This document shows, in pieces, positions 34,057 to 46,001 of a stretch of DNA of 64,000 nucleotides (positions are counted from its first letter, which is position 1; each line of letters begins with the position of its first letter). Made by a program: the position numbers and the translations under genes. Origin of the DNA: Penelope pileata (lineage: Eukaryota > Chordata > Aves > Galliformes > Cracidae); contig WBMW01000075.1 in the NCBI GenBank assembly GCA_013396635.1, positions 392,038 to 456,037 on the forward strand. Direction: 5' to 3'. The notes under the pieces were generated by a model. The model was not told where the DNA came from and did not search any database. It saw only the letters and a list, made by a program, of their open reading frames with translations.

Positions 34057-37000
34057 TAGCAGCATAGTAGTAGGCTACTCCAAAGTTAAGGGAAAAAACA
34101 GCCAGGTTGGGCCAGGTTTGAAGTCTTAAACATACAAAGACGTTTTCTGATCTGGTAGTAGGTGCAAAGAGCTGCTGATGCGGAGGACTTCTGAGCCTCC
34201 TCCCAGCTGCTTTTTGTCCATGTTCAATGCAGGAACAACAAAGGGGCTCCTTGTGTTAATTCCTCTTGCACATCTTTAGCAGACTATGCCCTCACCAGCC
34301 TTTAACATCAGTCTTTATTTCTTTGGGTGCTAAAAGGAGCTCAGTTGCTTTGATGCCATACGACTTGCTTTAAAGGGAGATTGTGTTCCTTTGATCCTTA
34401 CAGATCAAATACCTCACAGAGCAGCTGTATTGAAAAGGAGAATACCCCTGCTTTCAGTTAAAAACAAACACATTCTTAGTACTGGTCTAGAAAATCTACT
34501 ATTGGTTGAGATTCCAAAAAAGTCTGGAGTGAGGCCAATACTTAAAGGCAACCCATGACTGCGTGGAGCCAACACATCGCTTACTGTTGCTGCTGGTGGA
34601 CACTACACAGGGCTGACAATTTCCTCTTACAGTTTGGGCGTGTGTCTGAGCTAAACTTGGTGTGTTTCCCTCAACAGCAGTTTAATGGAAGTGGTTAGGA
34701 GAGTCTGTTCTCACTGAACACCGCAGAGCCATTTAATTAAATAACCATTCAATTCCATGTTTGCATACACAGATGACTGCTGAGGCAGTAGAGGAAAGCT
34801 GCTGATTTACAATGGCACTAAGACTTCCCACAGCCATAGGGTGGGAATACTGAGGCTGCCATAGGAAAGATACCGTTCTCTCCCAGGAGCAGGTTTCTGC
34901 AGTACTTACACCCTCTGGTCACCAAGGTGACTGCATGAACAGCGAGCTTTTACAAACCACCACAGTTCATTGCGAGTAACTCCACCACACTAAAAGCTCT
35001 CTGAGCATCAGCAGTATCAGCTGCACACGTCAGGTAACACTTCTGACACACACACTGCAGCAGTACACGCTTGTCTGACCACACCAGGCACCTCAGCCCG
35101 CAGCCACAGGGAGAGGGCAGGAGCGAGCCATCCCAGGGGCCTCCCACATCCTACTGGGCTCCCAAGGCTTGTCCAGGGGCTCTCCAGCTCTTCTCTCCTC
35201 TCCACTTTCCGCTGTCAGACTTCACATCCGCTTTCTCTTCCAGAAGATACAAGGATCTGAGAAGTGCTTTACAATGGAAACGTGAAGGCAAACACAACTG
35301 TCGCCACTGCTGGACATGTCTAAGATTTTATTTCTGTGCAAAAAACCTACCCTGTTGATTAACCTACCATGTCTGAGTTTGCTTACCATTCAGGATTTGG
35401 AGTTATGAAATATGCAGGAATGACCAGTAATGGTAAAAAAGCTCTATCTTCTAGGCCAAGTAGTAAATAGAGAGCCATACACAGTTTTCAGACACTACAC
35501 AAAGCAAAATAACAGAAGAAACCTAGCATTAAACTTCCTCACAGGTTTTCATACTTACACTGTGATTTGCATCACTCTAAAGTAAATCCTAGGTATGGAA
35601 AGTGGTTTGAAAAAGACTGCCCTGAAAAGCTCCTATCTTGGGTTTGTCCATCCAGATTCAGTGAACAGCCCAGGAGCCTCAGACCTGCACCCCTGCAGGA
35701 AGCAGTTGCTTGATGAAGCTGCACAGAGACCTCCCCATTTCCTCCGCTCTGTCCATGAACCCTGTACACATCCATGATGGACTCAGTGTTTTCTTTTTAA
35801 AACCAGCCTCCTCCTTGCAGCTAATCTTTAAAAACTGCCTCCTCTGCAGCTCTAACTGTAGCACTTGAGTAAGCAGTAACCGAGGCCATTAGTTATTTTT
35901 TTACAAAGTTTTTTTTTTATTGCATAAATAGAGGCTTAGATATTTTGCTGTACATATAAAAAGTTGAGATACAATTTAAGTGAATGTTACTCTGGAGGGC
36001 ATTATTCCTTTGACACATCCTTCATCTACAGGAAGCCTTCGTTCTCCCAGGAAAGGAATCCGAGCAAGCTGCCAAGTGTCAGAGAATCTGCAGGGTGGGG
36101 AAACAGCAGTGAGAACAGCAGGCATGATATGCTAGCAGCACATGGGCTAAATCTGCCTGCCCACGTGGCAGGCTGCAATCGGAGCTAATCACAGCTCCGC
36201 AGTGCTGACACGGGAGAACATTTTTAGGGCAGAAGAATTCACCCCTTCTCGCAGTCTCCTTATAGATAGACACGCTGACAGTCCTTGAAATGGCCGAATT
36301 TAGGAAAAACTGGGCCTTTGGTGTGCCACGCTGGGTGACAAAAAGGACTCTGGTCAGAGATGCTTTCATGTCAGTCGTTCAACAAGGTCAACATCGCATG
36401 CCAGACCAAGAGGTCTTGTGGGATGAGCTCCTTACCCTGGTGCAGCAACCCTCTGGGCTATGGCCTCTGCCAGGTAGAACTCCCTGGGGCCCAGTGCTGC
36501 ATACAGAGCACAGGAAGGTTTGCTCATTAAAAGCAGCAAGCTTGCTCACTTGCAGAGCAGCTTGCCCTTGTGCCCATCTCTCGTTTTTTTAGCGCTAAAA
36601 CTCCATATAACTTACTCTGGCTTATTCGGCATAAATGGAAAGAAGCATTCTCACAGCATTGTCCAGTGGCTAGCTGAATCAATTTAAAATCGGAGTTTAA
36701 AATGGCACAAGTCTGCACAGACACAAATGCTCAATACGATGTAAACAGGAGCCTGAAAAACACCTTTTATTTCTTGTTTTTCCTATGCGAATGAAACACT
36801 CCGTTCCCATGGTTATTTTCAAGCCCCCTTCTAGTCACAATTTCCAATCCCTGCTGCACAGAATAAGAGTGATAGGTTTGAAATCAAAACTAGTAAACAT
36901 TTCTAAAAACTGAAACTGTCTTTGTATGTGAGGTGATGACCTCAAAAGGGGAAAGTAAGTTTTCTAGTTTAATAAAGTGTAACATTGTTATATTGAACTC

Positions 37001-37859
37001 CCACTGAGTTTAGGAAGGGCACGCAGGAATAGAATTCCCATTTTGCTGCAAAACAGAGAAATGTGAAATGAATTGATACATAAATCACGCACCAAACAAG
37101 TCAGGGAGTATAATCTTAGCACTAGACCACACTTGTTTTGCTAACAGACTTGATCCAATGAGGCAAGGACTGCTTAAGCTTTGAAGATAGCAAGAAGGAA
37201 TGCAGCACACGGCGAATGAAAAATCAAAGCTTTAGAAATGTAGTCATTTTCTTTTTGCTTTTTTATGCAGAAAGATGTCTATTTTTCTCAGGGAAGTAAA
37301 TGTGATGGATGTATAACCCGAAGCAATTCTGTTACCTTGGGAAGATTCATGGCATGGGATTTGGCCCTTCAAGCTGAACCATCAGCAACTTGTCATGTAT
37401 TTAATTAACATGGAATTGGAGATTCTTTTCTATCTTAACTGTGTGACTTAAGGCCATGGAGTCTTACTACATCAATCCGTCTGGCATGCCTCTCATGCAT
37501 TTTTTGCTCAAATTGCACCATTTCTTAATGTATCAGCACTTCCTGTGCAATTGGTTGGGCATAAAAATTCAAGGAAATTAAGAGCAGGAAAAATAATATT
37601 GTACTAAGATCTCCTAAATCCTGAGAAGTGGCTGACAAGTGTCTGGTAGTAACTTCATTTCTTATCAAGAATGGGAATGATATGGGTGTGCAAATACAGT
37701 GAGGCATCACAGGAGACAAATACCAGAAGAACTGAGATAACAGTGATAGCTCCAACTGCACAATCCAAATGCACTGAAGCCAAAACATAACGGAATTAAC
37801 ATGACAACGCCATTGCCAAGCACCAGGATGTCGAATGAATTCTATACCTGAGGGACTCT

Positions 37860-38027
37860 TCAATCACCTTTCTTCTCTGCTTCTCTTTTCAGTTTCTCTT
37901 CACGTTCCCTCTTCAATTTTTCTTCAATTTTTTTACCCTGGTACATTTTCACTCCAGCAAACGCTAAGCAAAGAATCAATGTTTTAGCTGCCAAAATGTA
38001 CATCAGCAATGGGAAATTCTCCAAAGC
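37860..38027 (-). CDS. SMIM11: SMIM11, last coding exon
   Basis: Encodes residues 8-62 of small integral membrane protein 11, then TGA at 37860-37862. On the minus strand the exon follows an acceptor ending in AG (38028-38029) and starts ALENFPLLMYILAAKTLI. It contains one hydrophobic helix (protein residues about 14-34, with YILAAKTLILCLAFAGVKMY) followed by a Lys/Glu-rich, coiled-coil-like tail (about 38-61). The core matches human SMIM11 as I remember it nearly residue for residue, while the charged tail is more diverged. Phase 0 joining to the exon at 39581-39601 gives 62 residues against 58 in human. The function of SMIM11 is not known; a one-pass membrane protein is inferred. Its position next to KCNE2 on the same strand agrees with mammals. 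Confidence 0.92.
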   Translation of the reverse strand, partial: ALENFPLLMYILAAKTLILCLAFAGVKMYQGKKIEEKLKREREEKLKREAEKKGD

Positions 38028-39580
38028 CTGAAACACAAAACAATATATTTAAGCAGTTACTGGAACACTTGGACAACTAAAAATTAATCTACAGGGATGT
38101 TCTATAACTTCCTACAGCAACGGCATTATTCAAAGCAATGGTAATGTTCTTCTGTTCATAGTTTTTTTCTGTAGGGAATTTTAAGGTAGGCAGATTGTCC
38201 AGGTGCAAGGTCAAAAACAAATTCACTTTACTTGAGTTTGTATAACAAACTCCTTTGAACAGGTCTTCGCTGCTTCTGTTTTCTTTACAGCAAATGGAAT
38301 ATTGGCACAACCTGGAGTTGAAAAAGAACTGAGTATCTTAGGGTGCTTGTAAAAGGTCAAGCGCTTCTGAACAGTTCTGATATGACTGATGGAACCATGC
38401 ACATCAGCTATCAGATGTGATGCCTGAATACACTTTTGTCCTCCAAAGGAGTTTCACTATTTCCCCGGGTCTAGAACATATAGATACATCCCTTTAAACT
38501 ACAGAAGTTTAAAGGACATGGCCTTATGTAAAAAGGACATAGCCTCCGATGATTCCATTTCAGGAGTTTTTAATGTCTGGAGCCAATAAAAATGCACAGA
38601 TGTCGATGTTATAAAAGCATACTACTGTAAGTGCATATGGAGTGCAAAATAAAATGCAAATGGGTAGCACTGTGAATTCAGAATACAAATACAATGAGAG
38701 CTCCACAGGCACTCAGTGAAAGATGTCCATTTCAGAAGGTACATGAACTTCCCAGCACCATGTTTCAAAGAGCCACGTGACCAGCAGAATCAGCCCGGCC
38801 TTTCAGCGGTGCACAGCAGGTTCACAGCAGAAGTCCTCCCCCAGCAAGCCTCCCAGTACCACCCTGCACCCTCAGAAGGCCTTCCAGTACCTCATAAAGC
38901 TGTTTGCCCATTGTTTAACTACTGAATTTTAAGAAGCCTTGCATCCATACTCCATTAGTATGTGCCCTTAAAGTCTGTAAATGAGAGGCTCGAGTGGGCT
39001 CTTATAACACTCATCTATGCAAGATGCACGTTACCTTTGGTATCAGGCCGCTCCAGCCTAATTCTACAAAAAACATCATTCTTAGCAGCAATCTCTTTAA
39101 AACACAGCTCTGCTGTGTGGAAAGGCAGAGCCAAGGCTTGTGGTTACCACTGCTTTTATGATAAATGGTTGAACTGAACACGTTCACATTGGTAGTGCAC
39201 AAGGCACTTGCTCAAACACTTCTACACCTTACAGAGTGCTTATGGCCCCAAAGTACTAAAATTACAGCAGAGAAACCACCCTTCAGTAAGGAAAGGAGCT
39301 GAGGAAAGAACAGTCTGAGAAAAGCCTAGAAAGAGGAAAGCTAGAGGAGCAGAGGTAAGCAGGTCTAATGTGTGAGACCCCAATCTGCAAGTACATACAG
39401 CAGGCAAGGACACCTGCATTGGGGTCCTCTAACACCAAGGTGCAGAGAGGGTGGTGGTTAAGCCACCTTCACCCAGGCAAGGGAAGCACCTTTAACCACA
39501 AGACCCACCCAACCATATCTGAAATCCATCTCCCTGAAAGAGCAGAAGTTCACTGTTCTACCAAAGTGAAACAGCCTCAC
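38028..39580 (-). other. SMIM11: SMIM11 intron between coding exons
   Basis: Bounded on the minus strand by GT at 39580-39579 and AG at 38029-38028. No other gene or clear transposon is seen inside. Confidence 0.85.
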
Positions 39581-39601
39581 CTTCCAGTTAAAGGCCACCA
39601 T
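39581..39601 (-). CDS. SMIM11: SMIM11, first coding exon (seven codons)
   Basis: Minus-strand ATG at 39601-39599 reads MVAFNWK and is followed directly by the donor GTGAGG. Context is strong (A at -3, G at +4). Human SMIM11 starts M-NWK, so the bird start is three residues longer and the NWK shared before the junction confirms the exon. Upstream the exon continues as 5'UTR, with possible acceptors after TTTAG (near 39670) or CTGCAG (near 39630). The coding part is too short to find by length alone; it was recognised from the NWK-donor pattern. Confidence 0.85.
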
Positions 39602-39681
39602 CTTGGCTGGAGGCTGATACTGCCAGTCCTGCAGCAGGCTGCGCCCAGCACTGACGAGCGTCACACTTCTAAAGGCACAGA

Positions 39682-42600
39682 CTGGGGCAGAAGCATCTTG
39701 AAAAAACAGAAATTAAAGAATTAGCCCATCTGTTTCTACTCAGCATGTCCACCCTGCACCTCTCCTCTGCGATGGGCTCATCTGCAGCACAGCACCCGGC
39801 AGGAGATCTGTGCCACGCGGCTCAGCAATGGCCAATGTGGGCCCTTTGGGAGCTGAGTGACAGGAGCAACGTCCCTGCAGGGTGCTGCTGAAGGACAGGG
39901 GTTTGACAGGCCTGGGCAGGTGCAACACTAGTGCAGAGGGGAGGCTGTGCTTCCACTGCACACAGCACATCCCGGCAGCTGCCCAACCAAAAGCACAGCG
40001 CTGGCTGCATTCAAAGGCCTGGCACGCGTGCAGACCAAGCTGCCTCACGGATGTCTCGGATGCAGCGGACAGAAGGGCACCCAGAAGTGCTCTCTTGTGG
40101 ATTTCAGGCCCATCTGCCCTGTTTGAAGCCTGAATACCTAATGGATTCTTCCCATCCCTGGAGGCNTATTGTGATTCTATGATACAGCATCATTTACCAG
40201 TTTTCTCATTTGCTAATAATTCTTTCTGCACAGCCCATAACAACACCCAAGTGAACCAACCAATCAGCAGATCCCTCGGGTGGTCAATGTACGTTTCAGA
40301 GCTGAATTTTGGGACTCAGAAATGCTCAAGGGATGCCAAAGGCCACAGCGCACAGCTGCAACATTGCCCTCTGGTCTCTGCTGCTGCTCTACCACTGCTG
40401 ATGCCTTTTCAGCTGCTGAATTTCCAATTAAAGACACTTCTCTGCCTGACTGCCTCAGGGGATCTCCTGTGTGTGTGTGACAACAGAGTCACTGCTGGAG
40501 AGGAGGAGGAAGGCCCTACAGTTTAGTCCAAACCTTTACTGGCAGCTGGGCTGAGCAAATCACCACCACGCCACAACAGCTGCTTCTGGCTTGTCTTCAT
40601 AAACAGGCAGTCAAGTAAATGTTCCTGCTGCTCCTGCGCTGCTCAGCTAGATTCTTCACCGGAACCTGTATTTCTCCAGCTAGGGATATCCCTTCTCCCC
40701 TCTTCCACCAGCTGCAAAATCCTCACCCTGCAGAGTCTGCCTCGAAAGCATTGCCATGGAGGGACACCACAGGAGACCCCAAGCTGAGGAGGGGAGAGGC
40801 TGTCAGCACAGACTGACTCTGTGCATGGTGTGCTCTCCCTGTGCTCCTGCACTTCACTCCTGGCCCCTGCCCATGCTGGGGACGAGGTGTTTTCCTTTTC
40901 CCCACTTGTCTCACTTCAATCACTTGTCATCCCATATTTACTGTGTTGATCCTGAGTTGTGTAGCTCCTTCCTCCTGTTGATAAAATGCCAGCGTAGCTG
41001 TGAAGTAACAAGTCAGTAGTGTTTCACCTTCTCAAAAAAAAAATGCATTATAACTTCTGATGTTTCGTCCAGAATTTCAGCAACCAGTAAAATTTAAAGA
41101 TCCCTGCCAAATGGGCACAGCCAAAATCGCCCATCAGAGCAGAATTTGGTTCTTGGTGCACAGAAGCTAAAAGCTTCTCAGGGAAACCCAACTTATACAT
41201 GCCTGGCCTGATGTGCCGGGACTGAACTGCCCAGCTGGTGTGAGTCTGCATCTCAAAACCCTGACTTTGGTGGGGGCTTCATCACCATGCTTCACTCTTC
41301 TCCTAAATTGCTCTACATTCTGTGCTTCAGTTGAAATCGATTTTGCAACACGTTGTAAAGAGGCATGAACTCAGCCATTCAAACACTCTCTAGCATCTGC
41401 CCTACGATGCTGAAAACGGAGTTTTAGTGATTTTTATGTACAGAAAAAGTTCTAGACTCAGCAAACGTCACGCGAACCCATCTGCAGGGTCTGTTTGCAG
41501 GGTGAGAATCAGCGCACAATGTGTATGGCAGTGTGCACTCCTGCAAATGCTTGTTTGCAAGTCAATTATCTAAACACTCAGCACAATGCTTCTTTAGTAT
41601 TTCTGCTCTGCTGAGACACAAGCCTGAATCTGCCGGCACTGTGTACCCACTAGGAGTAGCTGCACTGAAGTCACAATGCAAATAAATTCTCCCTCTGCTC
41701 TGAACTGTAATGTTTCAGTCCAAAACGCCTCCTGGGAGGGCTGACACTTTGGATGCTCTGTCCTTACAGTCTCTTCTGCAACGGCAACGGAGCGGGGAAG
41801 CCGCCACTGTCTGCATTCCCACATCCTGTGTCACTAGCCTCCAGCAGCCAAGCATTTCTCCCCATTTCACCTCTGGACTCTGCTGCTCTCCATCCTGATC
41901 CAGACCTTATTAAAGACAGCTGAAATCCTAAGACAGAAAAAAAAAAATGGGTGGAGTTGGGGCACAGGGCAAGGAGAAGAAAGTGGGAGAGAAAATGGCA
42001 GAATTCACATTTGAAAAGCAATGTTTGTTAGGACTGATGTTGTCAATTCAGAAGTAAAAAGCTCAGGCACTGTTCTTTCAAGGTTGCGATACCGTAAAAG
42101 CAAGCAGGCAAATAAACAGCTGAAGTTTCATGTTTGCCTTTTTACAGGCAGATAAGGCAAAGAGGGGAGTTCAAAACACATCTACAGCCAGGCATTGTTC
42201 GCTCCCTGAGAAAACGCAAGCTCCCTTAACGCACACAGCCCTTCTGGAAACGGAGAGAGGGCCCCACAGAAGGTCACTGTTACCTTCACTCAAGCAAGGA
42301 GATCTCATGCCGAGCCACGTGAGAAAGAAACGGGAGCACCAGGCGCTGCCTGAAGCCCTGCCAGAGACTTCATAATGTATCCATCACATCCTCATGCGCT
42401 CCTATGCAGGGCAGGGATAAAATGACATCATACTCACACGTCTGTGGCTTTCTTCACTATCACTACCCTATTTACGCCCAGACCTCTGTGAAGCAGATGA
42501 AACCACTGCAGAAAGGGAAAAGAAGGGAGAGCCTGCCTGTGGCACACACCTCAGCACTGTACTGGCAATCCTCTGTCAGTTCCAAATGCTGTGAGGTCTC

Positions 42601-44045
42601 CTGGGTCCAGGGCTGGCGGATGGGGTCACCAATGCAGCCCTAGAGGCTTGTGTCCTCAGCGGGACTAATGAGCTCCCAGGGAGGGCTGCACCAATCCCCT
42701 CAGCCAGCTTTCAGCCGATGCCAGCCCCAGCGCTGTGTTGTGCAACACAGACCACCCCAGGCAGGCTGAGGAGCTGGGCCCCAGTCAGATGGGAAGTCTG
42801 TGGCGGGGCACAGAATTGAATCCAGGTCTCTCAGCCACTGAATTATAGCTGCACTCCACCACAGCAACCACATCACAGCCCAGCCACTCACCCCATTGTT
42901 TTTTTACGCAGCAGCAGAATATTGACTGGCCTGCATGCTCCAGAAAACTCCTAGCAGGCATCCAGGAACTCACAACCCCACTTGAGCCATCTTGGCTGAG
43001 TGTCTGACACAGCCTGCCAGTAACTCCATCCACCCTACAGAACAGGACTTGAGATATTCCTCTGTCCACCAGGGGTTTCGGAGAACCTCTTACCCACTCT
43101 GTGAGAAGTGATACAAGTAGCCAGCTGGAAGGCCTCGGAGAGCAGTGAGCTACTGAGGTACTCGTATGGAGCGATGGCCGAAGATTCCCTGAGCTAGAAA
43201 AGGGGTTTCACTGCACCTGTCCCTTGCTGCCTTTAACGCTCATTTCTCAGGAAACAAAATGCATTGTTCCCACCTGGACTGGGTGCTCTACCCCTACGTG
43301 CAACCTGCTGCAGCATGCTTAGCATCCAGAGATAGGATTGTGCCTCCCCCTCCTCAAAAAAAAAGAGATAGCTACTGGGTGGAAGGAAAACACAGCAATC
43401 TGGCACAGCCCAAAGGCTACAGAGAAACGTAGTGGAAACAAGCATGAGCCAGAGCTGCTGCACTAGGAACCTGTCACGAACCGCTGCCATAGGATGCCAT
43501 GGTCATAGGAAGTCAGAAGCGCTCCGACCTTCACAGCCTGAGCAAGAACACAGGTCAACAGCACTGCACACAGAGCGTGGTCACTCAGTTCGCACCAGTG
43601 TCAGTAACACAGCGATTTCCACGCCAACATCAACTCTAAGCACACGAAAAAGCTACGTAAGACCTTCCTACCTGCAGAAGCTGAAATGAAAATACTAAAA
43701 GTCCCTCTGGCAGCTCCTCACGTGCACCCAGCGCTGTCAAGCAAGCACTGAGCACACAAGAAGCATCAGTGGCGGCACCTGGACAAAACTCCGACCAACA
43801 CAACACCCCCAGACGCCACTGGCACAGCAGACGGCTTCCCCACGGCTCGCGGCCACCACTCCAGCCCTGCCCCAGAGGCCCCGCGCAGCCCCTGCTCCGG
43901 GCAGGAGCAGCCGGGCTGGGGTGTCCTCCCCATCCCGCCCCGCCCCGCAGGGCCCCGGCCGTCCCGCAGCGGATCCCGGCCCCGCTGGCCCCGGCGCCGC
44001 GCGGGAGAGGGCGGCGGGGAAGGCCCAAGCCCCGCGTCTCCGTAC
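39682..44045 (-). other. SMIM11: SMIM11 first intron
   Basis: Extends from the donor at 44045-44044 to an uncertain acceptor just above 39630-39670. It holds a CR1 remnant with an N (40139-40184) and an A run at about 41937-41947. No coding sequence is recognised inside it. Confidence 0.7.
40139..40184 (+). mobile_element. CR1 remnant interrupted by a single N
   Basis: The left part, ttcccatccctggaggc, and the right part, tattgtgattctatgatac, belong to two places about 150 bases apart in a CR1 3' end. They meet at the N at 40166. The middle of the element is probably missing from the assembly. Confidence 0.7.
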
Positions 44046-44086
44046 CTCAGCGGGCCGCCATTGCTGTGGGCGGGAGGGCGAGGCGG
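44046..44086 (-). other. SMIM11: SMIM11 noncoding exon 1 (5' end approximate)
   Basis: On the minus strand ...CGGCCCGCTGAG is followed by the donor GTACGG (GT at 44045-44044). Inside lies a short upstream ORF, ATGGCGGCCCGCTGA (44061-44047), encoding M-A-A-R and ending one base before the donor. Assignment to SMIM11 rests on strand, island position and the downstream exons. The true transcription start is not visible. Confidence 0.6.
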
Positions 44087-44106
44087 ACTACAACTCCCAG
44101 CAGCGC
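44087..44106 (+). promoter_or_regulatory. ZNF143/Staf-type promoter motif
   Basis: actacaactcccagcagc closely follows the known ACTACAA(C/T)TCCCAGCATGC element bound by ZNF143 in CpG-island promoters. Its place at the edge of the SMIM11 exon 1 fits a core promoter role. Confidence 0.75.
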
Positions 44107-44160
44107 CCGGCGCGGAGCGAGGGGCCGGCTGTCACCTCAGCTGGGACGCGGAGATGAGGG

Positions 44161-45369
44161 AAGTGAGGGGAAAGAGGCCGTGCTTGGGGGAGGGAGAGTC
44201 GCCAGAAGTCTGCGCTGGGACCAGACAAGCTTTCGCTAGCACCTGTGGACCGGGATATTTCAAGGAGGCATTATTATGGCAGCAAAAGGCACGTCTGGAG
44301 CGCGACAGCAGCTGTGCCAAATTGCCAAGACCAATCTCCAAAACAAGCCAAAGCTTCTTGGCAAATTAAGCTCTTTTCTTTTTCATTTCTTCTTAATATG
44401 AGTAAAACAAAATTGTTGGGAAAGCAGTGGCAGATGTGGCTGAAGTGTTTCAGCCAAAATGTTATGAAAATGTAGAAGAAACCCACACAAGAGACAGCCA
44501 GCATGGGAACTTTAAGCAGTTTAAGTGTGGCAACATGAATAGGAACTAAACCCAGAGTATTAGAAAAAGCACCACATTTTAACACTAGAAGCTATACTAG
44601 TGCTTCTGATTATTCCCTGAGAACCAGCATCGTGCTACTTTAGCAGCACGGGAGAAGACAAACCATCTTTAGTACCCATTTCCCAGCTGGTGCACACAAG
44701 TACCCAACACGGGAAACCCTTAGGAAGCATGGCAATGGGGTGGCTTTGATAGCTGGTCATAGAGAGCCCTCCTCTGAAAGCCACGTGGCAGGGGCTCAGT
44801 GGTTTGCACTGGGCCTTGGCTGATAGGGATGCAAGTAATCCCTCCATCACCCAGCTTGCATACCAGATAGATCGCTCTGGAGAGCCAAGGAGCAGCAGAA
44901 GAGACAACTTGGCCATGTATGGACTTGAAAAAAGATGGTGGCCCTCTAGAAGCTGCCCTGGACAGGACATGCTCCTAGATGTGGCTGCTGGTCTGCCTAC
45001 ACTATTACTATAAAACTGGCCTCCTCAGAAGGCCGCGAATCAATCTTGCAGCCAATGAATAATGAAATCAAAATGTTAAAATAACAGTTTGGCTTGAGTG
45101 TGTGTTGATATAGGTTACTTCCAATGATTCATACCGTGACACATTGTTCAATCAACAGGTAGAGGTTTTGATATTTTATTGTGCAGTTCCATGTGAGTTT
45201 AAGGTAGGCTTAAGTCCTACATTGTGGATCTGAATCAGCACTTTTGACCACTTGAAAATTCATACTGTTCTTCTGAGGCGTGATATTCAGTAATTCAGAT
45301 CTGCTCCTGGATTTCAAAAAAAAAAAAAAAAAAAAAAGTTAAAATATTCAAGTTATTCTCTTTCTTGAC
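44161..45369. other. Spacer between the SMIM11 promoter and the KCNE2 3' end
   Basis: No gene recognised. It includes an A run at 45316-45337 and, on the minus strand, a second possible KCNE2 poly(A) signal at 45175-45180. KCNE2 transcription runs toward the SMIM11 promoter. Confidence 0.5.
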
Positions 45370-45375
45370 TTTATT
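45370..45375 (-). terminator. KCNE2: Candidate poly(A) signal for KCNE2
   Basis: TTTATT on the plus strand is AATAAA on the minus strand, about 230 bases after the KCNE2 stop and followed by a T tract on the minus strand (45316-45337). A further copy lies at 45175-45180. Confidence 0.5.
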
Positions 45376-45605
45376 TTCCTGAAGAACAGAATATCAAAGG
45401 AGAGCACAAGTATGCATTTTTCTTGGGTGTTCCCCAGAGCAGCTGTGCCAAAGTTCTCACAGGAAACAGTTGTGTTGATTTCTTCAGCAGTCTGTTCCAG
45501 CTTGACCTGTGTTAATCTTATGAACAATTTCACAGCTATTTATAATTCCAGTGAGTTCCCTACATGTGGCTTCATGATTTCCTCACTGCTGATGTTTCCA
45601 AAATG

Positions 45606-45983
45606 TTATGGTGATCCAGGGCTTCCTTTGTCCTTTGCACCAAAGTTTTCGTGAATCACACACTTGAGATCTTCCCGATTCAGAACCTGGCTTTTATACT
45701 TCTCACCCCAGTCCTCAACGATGTACTGATGGTAAGGGTCCTTGGAGTGCTCTCGCCTCTTGGATTTCACAGTACTCACCAAGATTGCCACGATAATGAA
45801 GGAGAACATCCCAATCATCACCATCAAATAAAGGATAACGTAGTCAAAGTTTTCAGCATCAACCTTGGCTTGCAGTTCGTTTGCTGCTTCTGTCATGTTT
45901 TTCCTCCAGCCATTCATGTAACTGAGAAAAGTTTCCTTGAAAATATCTTCCACTGCCCAAGTGAAGTTTCGTATTTCAGCCAT
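45606..45983 (-). CDS. KCNE2: KCNE2 (MiRP1), K+ channel beta subunit
   Basis: 125 residues against 123 in human. KCNE2 is a type I single-pass protein that modulates KCNQ1, hERG and other channels in heart, stomach, thyroid and choroid plexus. Seen here: sequons at N6 and N29 as in human, a membrane helix at about 49-71 (YVILYLMVMIGMFSFIIVAI), the basic juxtamembrane KSKRREHS, the DPYHQYIVEDW motif (82-92) and a tail ending GSPGSP. From about residue 38 to 92 it is almost identical to the human protein as I remember it, with the same numbering through Met54 and Ile57. The ATG at 45983-45981 lies 18 bases into an exon that starts after an acceptor (AG at 46003-46002), so 5' noncoding exons lie to the right. 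Context at the start is strong (A at -3, G at +4). Confidence 0.97.
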   Translation of the reverse strand: MAEIRNFTWAVEDIFKETFLSYMNGWRKNMTEAANELQAKVDAENFDYVILYLMVMIGMFSFIIVAILVSTVKSKRREHSKDPYHQYIVEDWGEKYKSQVLNREDLKCVIHENFGAKDKGSPGSP

Positions 45984-46001
45984 CCTTGCGAGTTGCAGCC
46001 A

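Larger units (their letters stand above)
32911..37859. other. Gene-free stretch up to the end of SMIM11
   Basis: No exon recognised. It contains an A-rich run at about 33628-33698, a 10-bp-stem hairpin at 34033-34056 and a T run near 35908-35918. On the minus strand AATAAA occurs at 36766-36771; it is a distant candidate for the end of SMIM11, so part of this stretch may be its 3'UTR. Confidence 0.45.
43850..44160. promoter_or_regulatory. SMIM11: CpG-island promoter of SMIM11
   Basis: The only GC-rich, CpG-dense stretch of the window, with GC boxes (cccgccccgccccgc near 43936-43950, gggcggg near 44068-44074) and no TATA box. It overlaps the inferred noncoding exon 1 and a ZNF143-type motif. 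Such islands often fire in both directions, but no plus-strand exon is recognised. Long open frames across it result from GC-richness. Confidence 0.85.

Noticed and set aside
39458..39664. 68-codon minus-strand frame containing MVAFNWK
   Set aside because: Only the seven codons before the donor are SMIM11; the remainder is intron read-through and 5'UTR.
43636..44239. Long overlapping frames on both strands at about 44 kb
   Set aside because: Pro/Arg/Gly/Ala-rich frames due to few stop codons in the CpG island.
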